Below, piece after piece: positions 50,827 to 60,588 of a stretch of 64,000 nt of DNA. Each line of letters begins with the position of its first letter. Within the stretch, counting starts at the first letter, position 1. Below the pieces are notes generated by a model. It searched no databases. It was not told the DNA's origin and worked only from the letters and a program-made list of their open reading frames with translations. The stretch is taken from assembly GCF_022549215.1 (NCBI RefSeq), contig NZ_JAKZFC010000001.1, positions 186,001-250,000 on the forward strand. The letters run 5' to 3'. A program made the position numbers and the translations under genes. Source of the stretch: Solibacillus palustris. GTDB taxonomy: Bacteria; Bacillota; Bacilli; Bacillales_A; Planococcaceae.

Positions 50827-50943
50827 ACTTAACTTGATTCAGCGGAAGCAAGTTAAAGCCTAGGCGGATGACACAGATTTTTGGATGCGTTATTAGAGCC
50901 GACTTGAAAAAAATCTGAATGCAGTTACGCCTCGGTGTAATTG
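50827..50943 (+). repeat. Dispersed structured repeat family A, copy 3 (short form)
   Basis: CTTAACTTGATTCAGCGGAAG joins directly to CAAGTTAAAGCC, so the first hairpin is shortened. It continues with TAGGCGGATGACACAGATTT, AAAAAATCTG and AGTTACGCCTCGGTGTAATT. Same orientation as copies 1 and 2. Confidence 0.75.
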
Positions 50944-50952
50944 TATGAACAT

Positions 50953-51021
50953 GAGGTTGGGACAAAAGGTGAGATTTTAGCAGACCTGTTAAAATTTCGT
51001 TTTGTCCCAGCCTCTTTTTTT
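50953..51021 (+). terminator. Long-stem intrinsic terminator after the ABC transporter
   Basis: GAGGTTGGGACAAAA pairs with TTTTGTCCCAGCCTC around a long loop, followed by eight T. Confidence 0.85.
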
Positions 51022-51072
51022 ATGGGGGCTTGCTGTTTCATCTAGAAATGAAAATAGCTATTTTACATAATA

Positions 51073-51106
51073 AAAGAAGCACACTCACAAAGAGTGTGCT
51101 TCTTGC
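51073..51106 (-). terminator. Intrinsic terminator after the cold shock gene
   Basis: AAGAAGCACACTC pairs with GAGTGTGCTTCTT. Confidence 0.85.
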
Positions 51107-51136
51107 AACTAACTATATGAACTTAATTCGTTAAAA

Positions 51137-51337
51137 TTAAAGTTTTGTAACGTTAGTAGCTTGTGGTCCGCGGTTACCTTCTTCAACTTCGAACTCAACT
51201 TTTTGACCTTCGTCTAAAGTTTTGAATCCTTCACCTTGGATAGCTGAGAAGTGTACGAATACGTCATTGCCGCCTTCAACTTCGATGAAACCGAAACCTT
51301 TTTCTGAGTTAAACCATTTTACTGTACCTTGTTGCAT
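51137..51337 (-). CDS. Cold shock protein, CspA/CspB family
   Basis: A 66-residue single cold shock domain. RNP1 is KGFGFIE (residues 13-19) and RNP2 is VFVHFSAI (26-33), with [15 protein letters not shown] at the start and [10 protein letters not shown] at the end. It binds single-stranded RNA and DNA as a chaperone. GGAGG precedes the ATG. A long leader with two nested inverted repeats (51367-51465) lies upstream, as expected for temperature-sensitive control of csp mRNAs. Confidence 0.96.
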   Translation of the reverse strand: MQQGTVKWFNSEKGFGFIEVEGGNDVFVHFSAIQGEGFKTLDEGQKVEFEVEEGNRGPQATNVTKL

Positions 51338-51366
51338 GAGAGAAAACCTCCAAAAAATAAATTGTT

Positions 51367-51465
51367 AAATTGCTAAATGTATAAAAAAAATTCACACATT
51401 AAAAAAGGGAGCGTAGACGTTCACTTTTTTAATATGTGAATTAATCGTTACCAGCTAAGCAATTT
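51367..51465 (-). promoter_or_regulatory. Nested inverted repeats in the cold shock 5' leader
   Basis: TTCACACATTAAAAAA (51391-51406) pairs with TTTTTTAATATGTGAA (51425-51440) with one mismatch. Outside it AAATTGCT (51367-51374) pairs with AGCAATTT (51458-51465). The nest lies about 30-130 bases before the start codon and could fold into an RNA switch. From 51466 to 51832 only AT-rich sequence was seen, probably holding the divergent promoters. Confidence 0.5.
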
Positions 51466-51832
51466 AATTATTCTTATTGTATAACAACTTTATCCAACTG
51501 TCTACAATATTTTAATGAATTAGCGAGAAAATTTTTGATTTTTCGTATAAATGAAGGAAGTAATTGAATTAAACGAGCAATTTGAATATTTTTGAACCAT
51601 GTTCTTTTCTAAATAAAAGATTAAAAAATAATCAATAACTTATACACAGTTTAGCTAAGTAAGCTCAAAAAATACTGCTGAAGTTATTCATATACAATAA
51701 ATATACTATATTTTGATTTTTAAGGTGTACTAAGAATTAAGAATAATTCAAAAAATCTGCTGACTTTTTACCTAAGACATGTATATAATTTTGCATAGAC
51801 AGTAAAAATTCTGAAAAAAGGAGTGGTACGAG

Positions 51833-53515
51833 ATGAAATATTCAATTTCAAAAAAATTATGGCTATCCTTTTCAATTTCAATTGTACTTATTCTTCTTGT
51901 TAACGGTATTGGATCAGTGGCATTAAGTACTGTAAATAGTAAGTATGAAGATATTTTAGACCGTGAAATGCAACGTATAATTTATGCAAAGGATATAGAA
52001 ATTGCTCAAAAGGATTTATCAACAAAATTAACGGAATACGTTGTATTAAATAAAGCAACAGCAAAATCAAGTATTGCGAGTGAAATCGAAAAACAAGAGA
52101 AGGCTGTAGCAGGGTTGCTCGAATTAAATGATGACAAAGCTTCTGAACAATTGCTAAAGCAGCTACAAGAAAAACAAAGCTTGTTAGTTGAAGCCAATAA
52201 TACATTGATGGAATTGAAAGAAAAAGGTCAAAGTATCTCTAAAGCGCAGCTTACTTCCATGAGTATTAATTCAGAGGTTTTGAATATTATTAGTGAACTT
52301 GTGGAAGTACAACAACAAAATATAGAAAATACGCGTGCAGAAATAGAGCGATTTCAGCGTATGGCCTTTATTACGATGCTGGCTTTAACGGTTGTTGCCA
52401 CTGCACTTGCGTTAGCTGTTTCGACGTATATGAGCCGTCATATCTCAAAACCGGTAAACAAGGTTACTACGGCACTTGAGGAAATCGCACAAGGTAACTT
52501 AATGATTCAACCACTACATATTAAGAACAAAGATGAAATCGGATTAATGGGGAAGAGCTTTAACAAAATGCTAGAAGATTTGCGAAATATTGTGTCCAAT
52601 GTAAGGGATTCTTCTAAGCAAGTGGCTTCGAATGCGGATGAGTTATCAGCGAGCTCGCAGGAAAGTTTAGCTTCCTCTCAAATGGTCGCAACTTCAGCGG
52701 AAAAACAATTAGCAACAAGTTCGGAGCAATCAAGCTATATGAATGCATCGATTGATTCGATGGAGGAACTACGTATAAGCGTTGACCAAATTTCAGGGGA
52801 TAATGAACAAATGCTTCACGCAACGAATGAAGTGAAAACGTTAATCGACCGAGGTGCAACATCGATTCAAAATGTCGTCACGCAAATGGAAATCATCCAT
52901 GAAACCTTTGCCAACACAACAACTATGATGCATGAAATGGAACAACACTCAACCAGCATTCAACAAATTACCGGGCTTATTACTGATATTGCAGATCAAA
53001 CCAATCTTCTAGCATTAAATGCGGCAATTGAAGCGGCACGTGCAGGAGAACATGGTAAAGGCTTTGCAGTTGTAGCCGATGAAGTTCGAAAACTTGCAGA
53101 GCAATCGAAAAACTCTGCCACTGAAATCGAGCGCATGGTGCAGCAAATTCAGCAAACATCAAGTGAGGCAACGCGAACAATTGTTGCTGGTGGCACGAAG
53201 GTGGATGCAGGGATGGAAAAAACAACAGAATCGTTACAAGTGTTCCTAAAGATCGAAACAGGCATTGAAGATGTCGTGCACAGCGTCGAGTCTGTATCGA
53301 CGGCAGTGGAAGCCATTCAAGCGATGACAGGAGCAGTCTCAGATAGTGCAATGCGTGTGCAACTACTTGCAACTCAAACGGCCAACACCGCAAGCGACAC
53401 AAGCGCAGCAACTGAAGAACAGCTTGCATCAACCGAAGAAATTTCCGCAAATGCACAGGCATTATCGGAATTAGCCGAACAATTACAGCTCGAAGTAAAT
53501 CATTTCAAACTATAA
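51833..53515 (+). CDS. Methyl-accepting chemotaxis protein
   Basis: A protein of 560 residues. Membrane segments are at about 8-28 ([20 protein letters not shown]) and 178-198 ([20 protein letters not shown]). Between them is a helical extracytoplasmic sensor of the four-helix-bundle kind. HAMP follows ([20 protein letters not shown]), then a long signalling coiled coil with the hairpin tip [20 protein letters not shown] and [20 protein letters not shown]. It controls CheA kinase. A GGAGTGG site precedes the ATG. Stand-alone gene with a strong terminator. Ligand unknown. Confidence 0.95.
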   Translation: MKYSISKKLWLSFSISIVLILLVNGIGSVALSTVNSKYEDILDREMQRIIYAKDIEIAQKDLSTKLTEYVVLNKATAKSSIASEIEKQEKAVAGLLELNDDKASEQLLKQLQEKQSLLVEANNTLMELKEKGQSISKAQLTSMSINSEVLNIISELVEVQQQNIENTRAEIERFQRMAFITMLALTVVATALALAVSTYMSRHISKPVNKVTTALEEIAQGNLMIQPLHIKNKDEIGLMGKSFNKMLEDLRNIVSNVRDSSKQVASNADELSASSQESLASSQMVATSAEKQLATSSEQSSYMNASIDSMEELRISVDQISGDNEQMLHATNEVKTLIDRGATSIQNVVTQMEIIHETFANTTTMMHEMEQHSTSIQQITGLITDIADQTNLLALNAAIEAARAGEHGKGFAVVADEVRKLAEQSKNSATEIERMVQQIQQTSSEATRTIVAGGTKVDAGMEKTTESLQVFLKIETGIEDVVHSVESVSTAVEAIQAMTGAVSDSAMRVQLLATQTANTASDTSAATEEQLASTEEISANAQALSELAEQLQLEVNHFKL

Positions 53516-53517
53516 TT

Positions 53518-53561
53518 AAAATGCGCCATTAGCAGTTTGTCCGCTAATGGCGCATTTTTTT
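53518..53561 (+). terminator. Intrinsic terminator after the chemotaxis receptor
   Basis: AAAATGCGCCATTAGC pairs with GCTAATGGCGCATTTT and more T follow. Nothing recognisable was found from 53562 to 53952. Confidence 0.9.
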
Positions 53562-53952
53562 AGCCCAGTGAACGGTACTTTATGAATGCGCTCAACAGTT
53601 CATTGGTCCCGAAGTAGGTGCTCGTTTAGTTTAGAAGTTCGGTTTTTTGACCATAAATGACTTATAGCTTTCAGTTTTATGGACATCGAAGTATACTCCA
53701 CACATTGTGAAGCGGTGGTTTGGTTGGAGTTAGTATAATAGTAGTATGATTTTTTTAGTTAGAAAAAAATATGTGTTTTAAGACTTTTCAGTTGAAAGAA
53801 GTTTCCTCATGCTCAAGAAAATGAGAATCCATCTCTTTTCAACATTCTTAATAGAGAAGTTTAGGATAAACAAATATATTCCTTACTAGGAAAGTAATAA
53901 ATAAAATTAAAAATAGTACGCAAAAAAATAAAAAGTAAATGCGAGGTAGTCT

Positions 53953-55563
53953 ATGGGCTTTTTCAGAAAGAAAAGTAATTCAAAAATGGATTCCAATTCT
54001 ATTTCAGCTAGTCAAATGATGGAGACAAGTTCAGCAAACGAATTAAAAACAAATCTTCAAGAAAATATACAAATAATAAAAGATTCACTTGGGAAAAGCT
54101 CGGATATTATCATTCGAGAAATTCGAATTGGAAAAGAAGAGGCTATTAAAGTCGGTATTATCTATACAGATGGATTAACCGATACAGCCTCATTACAGAA
54201 TTTCATTTTAGAAACGCTTATGCTAGATATCAATGGGACCGAATTACAGAAAGAGCTATCTCCTGATCAAAATCTGATTGGTGTATTAAAAGATTCTGCC
54301 ATGACAGTAGGAGAAATTAATGAACTGACTAATTTTGAAGTGCTTTTTACTGGACTTTTATCGGGGGATACGATTATTTTGATCGATGGATATGCCCAAG
54401 GTTTAATCATTTCCAATAGGCATTGGGTTGAGCGTGGAGTAACGGAAGCAACAGCCCAGGTGGTGGTAAGAGGACCCCGCGAAGGATTCTCCGAAAATTT
54501 ACGTGTAAATACCGCCTTAGTTCGTAGAAGACTGAAAGATCCCAATCTCTGGATGGAATCAAAAGTTATTGGAAAACGCACGAAAACGAATGTCGCCATG
54601 ATGTATATCAACGGAATTGCAAATGACAAAATAGTGAAAGAAGTTCGTTTACGTTTGGATAAAATAGATATTGATGGAATTCTTGAAAGTGGAAATATCG
54701 AAGAATTAATTCAGGATGCACCTTATTCACCTTTTCCAACTATATTCAATACGGAACGTCCGGATGCAGTAGCTGCAGCATTATTGGAAGGACGCATAGC
54801 CATTTTGGTTGATGGAACGCCATTTGTCCTAATTGTTCCAGCATTATTTATTCAATTTTTTCAATCTTCAGAGGATTACTATCAACGCGCGGATATTTCG
54901 AGTCTTATACGACTCCTTCGTTTTTTTTCGTTTGCGATTACAATACTTGCACCTGCATTATTTATTGCCATCACAACTTTTAATCATGCCATGCTACCCA
55001 CTGGACTCCTTATAAGTCTGGCAGCCCAACGTGAAGGTGCCCCATTTCCGGCATTTGTTGAAGCAATCATAATGGAAGTCACCTTTGAAATCTTGCGTGA
55101 AGCAGGCTTAAGAATGCCACGAAGCATCGGTTCAGCCATTTCTGTTGTAGGGGCATTTGTAATTGGAACAGCAGCGGTTGAAGCAGGCATCATCTCTGCT
55201 GCGATGGTAATCGTGGTTTCAATAACCGCCATTTCTAGTTTCGTTTCGCCAACTTACAACATAGCTATCTCGGGAAGGATGCTACGTTTTGGGTTTATGG
55301 CAATAGCTGCTTCTTTTGGTTTATTAGGAATAACGATTGGTTTAATCGCCCTACTTCTGCATTTATGTAGTTTGCGTTCTTTTGGTGTGCCTTATATGTC
55401 TTCACTAGCTCCATTTAATCTTTCCGATCAAAAGGATACGTTTATTCGCCTTCCTATATGGAAAATGTTTACTAGACCTCGTCTAATCAATCAACAAAAT
55501 ATCGTTAGGCAACAAGAGTCAGCCTCTGCAAAACCAGCACCACCAAAAAACGAAGGGGGTTAA
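53953..55563 (+). CDS. Spore germination receptor subunit A (GerA/GerKA family)
   Basis: A protein of 536 residues. A long soluble N-terminal part (about 1-290, with VGIIYTDGLTDTASLQNFIL and WVERGVTEATAQVVVRGPRE) is followed by about four to five membrane segments (FVLIVPALFIQFFQSSEDYY, FFSFAITILAPALFIAITTF, SIGSAISVVGAFVIGTAAVE). RGPREGFSEN and the P-x-R-x-x-x-N tail are GerA hallmarks. It sits in the spore inner membrane with the B and C subunits and helps sense nutrients. The first 40 residues are serine-rich and disordered. GAGGT precedes the ATG. First gene of the A-C-D-B operon. Confidence 0.94.
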   Translation: MGFFRKKSNSKMDSNSISASQMMETSSANELKTNLQENIQIIKDSLGKSSDIIIREIRIGKEEAIKVGIIYTDGLTDTASLQNFILETLMLDINGTELQKELSPDQNLIGVLKDSAMTVGEINELTNFEVLFTGLLSGDTIILIDGYAQGLIISNRHWVERGVTEATAQVVVRGPREGFSENLRVNTALVRRRLKDPNLWMESKVIGKRTKTNVAMMYINGIANDKIVKEVRLRLDKIDIDGILESGNIEELIQDAPYSPFPTIFNTERPDAVAAALLEGRIAILVDGTPFVLIVPALFIQFFQSSEDYYQRADISSLIRLLRFFSFAITILAPALFIAITTFNHAMLPTGLLISLAAQREGAPFPAFVEAIIMEVTFEILREAGLRMPRSIGSAISVVGAFVIGTAAVEAGIISAAMVIVVSITAISSFVSPTYNIAISGRMLRFGFMAIAASFGLLGITIGLIALLLHLCSLRSFGVPYMSSLAPFNLSDQKDTFIRLPIWKMFTRPRLINQQNIVRQQESASAKPAPPKNEGG

Positions 55564-55566
55564 ACG

Positions 55567-56757
55567 ATGAAAAAGTGCATGTTAGTTCTCCTGATTCTTA
55601 GCCCCATTCTTATGGGGTGTTGGGACAAGAGGGAATTAAATGAACTTGGTATTACGTTGGCAATAGGAATAGATAAAGTAGAAGATGAATACCAAGTAAC
55701 TGTTCAAGTGGTAGTACCTTCGGAAATAACCATGAAAACAGGTACTGGGCGTTCACCAGTCACCCTGTTTCAGGAGAACGGAAAAACGGTATATGAAGCC
55801 TTTCGAAAAATTACAAAGTCATCGCCACGAAAAATATATCCAGGACATCTTCGAATGCTTGTGCTAGGTGAGGATTTAGCTGAAGAAGGGATAGCGAAAT
55901 CCTTAGATTTACTGTCAAGAGATCGGGAACTTCGATCTGATTTCTTTGTTGCAATTGCAAAGGATATGACCGCAGAGGAAGTACTGAATGTTAGTACACC
56001 GATTGAAAGTATACCCGCCAATAAAATGTTTAACACCCTTCAAACGTCAGAAGCTTCTTGGGCTGCAACAAACGGCATTAAGTTAGATGAGTTGATAGCC
56101 TCTATGACAAGTAGCGGAAGGGAAGCTGTATTGACAGGGATACTAGTAACAGGGGATCAAGAAAAGGGATCAAGCAAACAGAATGTGGAATCGATTACTC
56201 CTTCTGCACGAATTAAATATGATGAATTAGCGGTGTTTAAGAAAGATAAATTAGTGGGCTGGTTAACTGAACGAGAAGGCAGAGGCTATAATGACATCGT
56301 CAACGAAGTCCAAAGTTCTGTAACTACTATATCTTGTCCTGAAGAGGGGAAAGCCACTATAGAGATTATTCAAATGGATTCTAAAATGAAAGGAAAAATA
56401 AACAATGGTGAGCCCGAAGTAGATGTCAATATTAAAGTAAAAGGAAATGTTGGGGAAGTAGAGTGCCAAATTAATCTTAATGACCAAAAAACAATTGTTG
56501 AGCTAGAGAAGATTACTGAAAAAGAGATGGAAGAGATCATTAACCAGGCCATTGAAACGGTACAAAAACAATATAAGTCAGACATATTTGGATTTGGTGA
56601 AGCCATTCATCGATCTAATCCGAAAGAATGGAAAAAGATGAAAGAGCAGTGGAATGAGAAATTCCCTGAGCTGACAGCGAATGTTAAAGTAGACGTAGAA
56701 CTTGTGCATACGGGTACAGTAGGTAATTCTTTCTTAGAAAAGATAGAGGTTAAATAA
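55567..56757 (+). CDS. Germination receptor lipoprotein subunit C (GerAC/GerKC family)
   Basis: A protein of 396 residues. A lipoprotein signal MKKCMLVLLILSPILMGCWD gives lipobox L-M-G-C near residue 18, then WDKRELNELGITLAIGIDKV, the GerAC start. Later LRMLVLGEDLAEEGIAKSLD and LSRDRELRSDFFVAIA are family blocks, and the C-terminal domain ends near FLEKIEVK. It is anchored by diacylglycerol on the outer face of the spore inner membrane, next to A and B. GGGGG precedes the ATG, four bases after the A stop. Confidence 0.94.
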   Translation: MKKCMLVLLILSPILMGCWDKRELNELGITLAIGIDKVEDEYQVTVQVVVPSEITMKTGTGRSPVTLFQENGKTVYEAFRKITKSSPRKIYPGHLRMLVLGEDLAEEGIAKSLDLLSRDRELRSDFFVAIAKDMTAEEVLNVSTPIESIPANKMFNTLQTSEASWAATNGIKLDELIASMTSSGREAVLTGILVTGDQEKGSSKQNVESITPSARIKYDELAVFKKDKLVGWLTEREGRGYNDIVNEVQSSVTTISCPEEGKATIEIIQMDSKMKGKINNGEPEVDVNIKVKGNVGEVECQINLNDQKTIVELEKITEKEMEEIINQAIETVQKQYKSDIFGFGEAIHRSNPKEWKKMKEQWNEKFPELTANVKVDVELVHTGTVGNSFLEKIEVK

Positions 56758-56759
56758 TT

Positions 56760-56996
56760 ATGATAAAAACTATAGGAATACTTCTATGTGCGGCAGTTAT
56801 TCTGTGGATTGAAGTTCCGCCTCTGTTGGAAAAAAAATATAAAAAAGAGTTGCTTGTATTTTCAATTCTTCTTGCAATTGGGGTAGGACTAAGTATTACA
56901 CTTTTTGGATTTGAAAGGCCTATTCCAAATCCATTTGATTTACTCACTTTTATTTTTAAACCGCTTAATGATTTTATTTCTCTTTTGTTGAAATAA
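56760..56996 (+). CDS. Small two-helix germination receptor D subunit
   Basis: A 78-residue membrane protein with two hydrophobic helices, IGILLCAAVILWIEVPPLLE and KKELLVFSILLAIGVGLSI, and a P-N-P-F-D-L-L tail. Small D genes of this size occur in many ger operons and modulate receptor function. It begins three bases after the C stop and is followed 33 bases later by the B gene. Context, size and topology support the call; sequence identity in this group is low. Confidence 0.82.
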   Translation: MIKTIGILLCAAVILWIEVPPLLEKKYKKELLVFSILLAIGVGLSITLFGFERPIPNPFDLLTFIFKPLNDFISLLLK

Positions 56997-57029
56997 AAGA
57001 ATAGTGTAGAGGGGAAGGTATGATTTGAA

Positions 57030-58148
57030 ATGATGCAAGACGTTAAAATAAATCCGTACCAATTTCTGGTTTTAGTTATTTTATTTACGATTGGTTCGAG
57101 CATCTTAACTGTACCATCAGCATTAGCAACCGACGCAAAGCAAGATGCCTGGATTGCAGCTATAATTGGTACGGGAATCGGCTTATTAGTCATCTGGCTA
57201 TTCATCACTATAGCACTTTGGTTCCCTCACCTCACTTATGTCCAAATCATAGAAAAACTATTTGGAAGATGGATAGGTAAAGCCTTTGCTACTTTTTTTG
57301 TATTCATATCTCTTCTTTTTGCTTCAGAACTTTTGTATTATTTTGGGATATTTTTAAACATCCATATGATGCCAAATACGCCAATGATATTCCTTAATCT
57401 TCTTATGATAGGGATTGTGGTAATGGGAGTCCGTCTTGGATTGGAAACCTTCGCTCGTACTGCAGAAATATTAATTGTCGTGTTCTTCGTCTTTTTTTTC
57501 ATTTTAGTGGTGTGTATTTCACCTGAAATGAAGTTTGAAAACATACAGCCTGTATATGAGATGGGGACAAAAAAGATCCTTCAATCATCCATTTTTTATG
57601 TCATAGTATCTTCAGTAGATGCCATTGTTCTCTTAATGATTTTCCCTTCTTTTGTTAATAAAATGAAACAAGGGAAAAAAATTTTTTTAATTGGAAACTT
57701 AATAGGCGGCATCGTCATCATCGTTATTACATTTTTATGTGTTACCGTATTAGGTTTTAATAAAACTGCAGAAGAGATTTATCCAAGCTATGAATTGACC
57801 AAAAAGATAAGTATCGGGAATTTTATACAGCGTATTGAGGGATTAATGGCATCACTTTGGGTGATCACTCTCTATTTTAAGACGACCCTTTATTTTTACG
57901 CTTCCGTTTTAGGGATGGCACAAATTCTGAATTTGAAAGATTACCGTCCTTTAACCTTACCGCTAGGCATGATTGCCGTTGTCCTTTCTCTCGTGATTTA
58001 TCCTAATATCATCTACCAAAAACATTTTGACGATACAACGGGTAATTCTTTAACATTATCAATCGGACTTTTTTTACCTCTTTTGTTGGTAGTCGTATAT
58101 GCAATACGAAAAAGAACAATAAAGAAAGAAGTAAAAATAAATGAATAG
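57030..58148 (+). CDS. Germination receptor permease subunit B (GerAB/GerKB family)
   Basis: A membrane protein of 372 residues with about ten segments, of the APC fold: INPYQFLVLVILFTIGSSIL at the start, DAWIAAIIGTGIGLLVIWLF, FFIYLILVV-like FVFFFILVVCISP, LLMIFPSFVN and YPSYELTKKISIGNFIQRIE (the GerAB signature). B subunits bind the germinant amino acid or sugar, so specificity lies here, but it cannot be read. GGGGAAGG precedes the tandem ATG start. Last gene of the operon. Confidence 0.94.
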   Translation: MMQDVKINPYQFLVLVILFTIGSSILTVPSALATDAKQDAWIAAIIGTGIGLLVIWLFITIALWFPHLTYVQIIEKLFGRWIGKAFATFFVFISLLFASELLYYFGIFLNIHMMPNTPMIFLNLLMIGIVVMGVRLGLETFARTAEILIVVFFVFFFILVVCISPEMKFENIQPVYEMGTKKILQSSIFYVIVSSVDAIVLLMIFPSFVNKMKQGKKIFLIGNLIGGIVIIVITFLCVTVLGFNKTAEEIYPSYELTKKISIGNFIQRIEGLMASLWVITLYFKTTLYFYASVLGMAQILNLKDYRPLTLPLGMIAVVLSLVIYPNIIYQKHFDDTTGNSLTLSIGLFLPLLLVVVYAIRKRTIKKEVKINE

Positions 58149-58299
58149 CTAGGTATTTAGAAAAAAAATATTTAGAAAGAATGGTTTCTAATATAGAGGA
58201 TGCTAGGTGTTGATAAACGAGTATCAGATAAAGTTACTCCCAAAACCTTGTTAGATATAGCCAATTCTATTGATTATTGACTCAAATTGGAAGTTTTGT

Positions 58300-58372
58300 A
58301 ATTCAACTAACAGGGGCGATTCTGTAACAAGGATCTGCTCCCTTTTTCATTAAAGGGCCATTTTACTGAACA
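58300..58372 (+). repeat. Diverged repeat family C element
   Basis: TTCAACTAACAGGGGCGATT, GGATCTGCTCCCTTTTTCATT, AAAGGGCCATTTTACTGAAC. It shares the AACTAACNGGGGC head and a paired AAGGGxxxTGCxCCCTTTT core with the element at 59217. Confidence 0.5.
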
Positions 58373-58441
58373 TCTTTCTTTTATGAATGGTTAACAAACG
58401 ACGCTTTGGGTGTATTTTATGGTGCAATTTAAATAGCTAAG

Positions 58442-58479
58442 AAGGAGCATTAAACAAAAGTTTAATGCTCCTTTTTTTA
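58442..58479 (+). terminator. Intrinsic terminator downstream of the ger operon
   Basis: AAGGAGCATTAAAC pairs with GTTTAATGCTCCTT around AAAA, then a T run. Confidence 0.88.
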
Positions 58480-58613
58480 ATAGAAAAGTAAGTATTAGTT
58501 ATAAAATATAAATATATATCGCACCTTTATAAAATATTTATTATAAATTGTATAATTAAACTTTACTTTTTTCTATTTATGTTTTATTATGTTAAATATA
58601 GGGAGGCGGTCTT

Positions 58614-58850
58614 GTGAAAGAGAGCTTTGGTGATTCAATCGTAAACAAGGTATATGAGTTTAGAGTGTTAAAGCGGATGTCTCAAAAGGATCTGGCAGAT
58701 GCAGTTGGAGTCTCCAAACAAACTATTTTTGTTATGGAAAAGAATAATTACTCACCATCTTTAGTGTTAGCCTATAGAATTGCCAATTTTTTTGAAGTAG
58801 ATATTAATGAAATATTTTCATATGTAGGAGAGGAAGATAACAATGATTGA
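58614..58850 (+). CDS. XRE family (Cro/CI-type) transcriptional regulator
   Basis: A 78-residue single helix-turn-helix protein: [40 protein letters not shown] and [18 protein letters not shown]. It is the short YozG-like type common with a downstream small membrane protein. The start is GTG, seven bases after GGAGGCGG. It overlaps the next gene by eight bases (ATGATTGA), so the two are translated together. It probably represses its own operon. Confidence 0.93.
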   Translation: MKESFGDSIVNKVYEFRVLKRMSQKDLADAVGVSKQTIFVMEKNNYSPSLVLAYRIANFFEVDINEIFSYVGEEDNND

Positions 58851-59172
58851 TGTTTTAGACAGATGGATGCTTGAAAGCGTAGTAAATTTTAATATTTTTG
58901 TAGGAATTATGACATTTATTTATATTGGTTCTTTGCTGGTTCTATTTTTTGTGGGAAAGAAGTTTGGTAAACCAGACGAAAGAACAAATTCCATATATTT
59001 GAAAATTATTTCTAGTATGTTTTCTACCCAATTGATTATGACTGGTATGTTTATTTCATTAGTTGACAATGATATCCAAAATTTCCGCCAGTTCTTATTA
59101 TTATTCCAAGCGATTGTATTCCTTGTAGGTGCAATAAGTGCTTTCAGACTGTACAAAAAAGATTTCAATTAA
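58843..59172 (+). CDS. Small membrane protein paired with XRE regulator (DUF2178-like)
   Basis: A 109-residue protein with three to four hydrophobic segments: [36 protein letters not shown] and [20 protein letters not shown]. Between the first two is [14 protein letters not shown], the G-x-P-D-E-R-x-x-x-I-x-x-K loop typical of DUF2178/DUF3796-like proteins always found beside a helix-turn-helix gene. Function unknown. Coupled to the upstream regulator. Confidence 0.82.
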   Translation: MIDVLDRWMLESVVNFNIFVGIMTFIYIGSLLVLFFVGKKFGKPDERTNSIYLKIISSMFSTQLIMTGMFISLVDNDIQNFRQFLLLFQAIVFLVGAISAFRLYKKDFN

Positions 59173-59191
59173 AAATTCAGAAATTACAATG

Positions 59192-59218
59192 AGCTGCCTT
59201 TTTGGTAGCTTTTTTTAT
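59192..59218 (+). terminator. Intrinsic terminator after the XRE operon
   Basis: AGCTGCC pairs with GGTAGCT and seven T follow. Confidence 0.78.
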
Positions 59219-59295
59219 TAAACAAACGGGGTGCAATTCTGCAGCAAGAATTGTACCTTTTCTTCATGAAAAGGGCCAGATTGTTGAATAAATGA
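59217..59295 (+). repeat. Diverged repeat family C element
   Basis: TATTAAACAAACGGGGTGC, AATTCTGCAGCAAGAATT (inverted repeat), TTTTCTTCATGAAAAGGGCC, AGATTGTTGAATAAATG. Same layout as the element at 58300. Confidence 0.52.
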
Positions 59296-59401
59296 ACAAT
59301 CTTTCAAACTTGTAAGAAGGATTATAGTTAATCAATGGAACCACTACTTTACTTCTATTATTATGAAATTATAGATTAAATAGGGAGGGTTTATATTAGT
59401 A

Positions 59402-60385
59402 ATGAAAGTAAAAAGAAAATTTAGAACTTGGATTATTGTAAGAAATATTTTATTAACAATAGTAGCGTTATTCCTTGTATGGATTGTTTTTCACCACGTC
59501 TTGAAGGTATATGAGCAAACACAATATCCACCAATTGGTCAAATAGTAGAAGTCGATAATCAAAATATGCACGTTTATACAAAAGGAGATGGGGTGAACA
59601 CCATTGTTTTATTAAGCGGACTAGGTACAACCGCACCTGTATTGGATTTTGAACCCTTAATAAACGAAATGGCCAAAACCAATAAAGTTGTCGTGGTAGA
59701 AACTTTTGGTTATGGATGGAGTGATATAACGACAAAAGAACGAACTGTAGAAAACATCGTAGAAGAAATTAGAATGGCTCTAAAGAAAGCCAATATAGAA
59801 GGTCCATATATTTTAATGCCCCATTCCGTATCAGGAATTTATAGTTTGTATTATGCCAATAAGTATCCTGCTGAGATTGATGCAGTTATTGGGATTGATG
59901 CTCTTTTTCCACAAGCTATTGATTATTTTAATGAACCTGCCCCTACGCTACCTAAATTTTTAAGATACGTAGCACCAACAGGAATAGCAAGACTAGCGTT
60001 ATTTATAAATCCTGAAGGCTTTTTACCTATTGCTGATGATGGTACATATTCTGAAGAAAACTTAAAAATGACCAAGGCTATCTCCGCTTGGAAGGGGGGG
60101 AATAAAAACGTTGTTAATGAAGCCAATGAAATTAAAAATAATATTAACAAAACAGTTGATATGACATTCCCTTCTAACATGCCAGTTTTATTATTCGCTA
60201 CGAAAAAAGATAAGGTAACAGAGGATGGTAAAAACAATGTGACTTTTTATGAAACGCAATTAAGTAATTCTCCTTCAAGTAAAATTGAAACATTAGAAGG
60301 ACATCATTATCTCCATTGGACTCGTTACAAAGAAATGAGCAAACAAGTTAATAAATTCATTGATTCATTAATAATAACAAAATAG
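59402..60385 (+). CDS. Alpha/beta hydrolase with N-terminal membrane anchor
   Basis: A protein of 327 residues. An uncleaved anchor lies at about 10-30 (WIIVRNILLTIVALFLVWIV). The hydrolase fold has MHVYTKGDGVNTIVLLSGLG (oxyanion region), VETFGYGWSD, the nucleophile elbow MPHSVSGIYSLYYANKYPAE (serine in H-S-V-S-G), an acid in KDKVTEDGK and the late histidine in LEGHHYLHWTRY. The active site faces outward if the anchor is N-in. Esterase-like; substrate unknown. GGGAGGG lies 12 bases upstream. It stands alone. Confidence 0.9.
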   Translation: MKVKRKFRTWIIVRNILLTIVALFLVWIVFHHVLKVYEQTQYPPIGQIVEVDNQNMHVYTKGDGVNTIVLLSGLGTTAPVLDFEPLINEMAKTNKVVVVETFGYGWSDITTKERTVENIVEEIRMALKKANIEGPYILMPHSVSGIYSLYYANKYPAEIDAVIGIDALFPQAIDYFNEPAPTLPKFLRYVAPTGIARLALFINPEGFLPIADDGTYSEENLKMTKAISAWKGGNKNVVNEANEIKNNINKTVDMTFPSNMPVLLFATKKDKVTEDGKNNVTFYETQLSNSPSSKIETLEGHHYLHWTRYKEMSKQVNKFIDSLIITK

Positions 60386-60401
60386 TAATATTTTTTTCTT
60401 C

Positions 60402-60588
60402 ATGAAAAGAGCAATGTTCATTATTATTATAGGCTTAATGTTTACCATTACTTTTATTTAAATTAAGTGATGTAAATGGACACGAAGAGTTTGCAACCGA
60501 TATGGAGAAATTAAAGTATATAACTTTTGGAACTGGGGATCATTACTTTGAATATAACTACTGGAAAAAAACGAATGTAGATAATTAA
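60402..60588 (+). pseudogene. Frameshifted small secreted-protein remnant
   Basis: MKRAMFIIIIGLMFTITFI starts at 60402 as a signal-like helix and stops; a second frame then reads LSDVNGHEEFATDMEKLKYI followed by TFGTGDHYFEYNYWKKTNVD and stop at 60588. The two frames differ by one position near 60455-60462. Together they would make a secreted peptide of about 60 residues. No ribosome site is clear. Family unknown; possibly a decayed gene. Confidence 0.4.

Noticed and set aside
58200..58280. 26-codon frame MLGVDKRVSDKVTPKTLL... after the ger operon
   Set aside because: It resembles the end of a helix-turn-helix protein but is too short and has no clear ribosome site; chance cannot be excluded.
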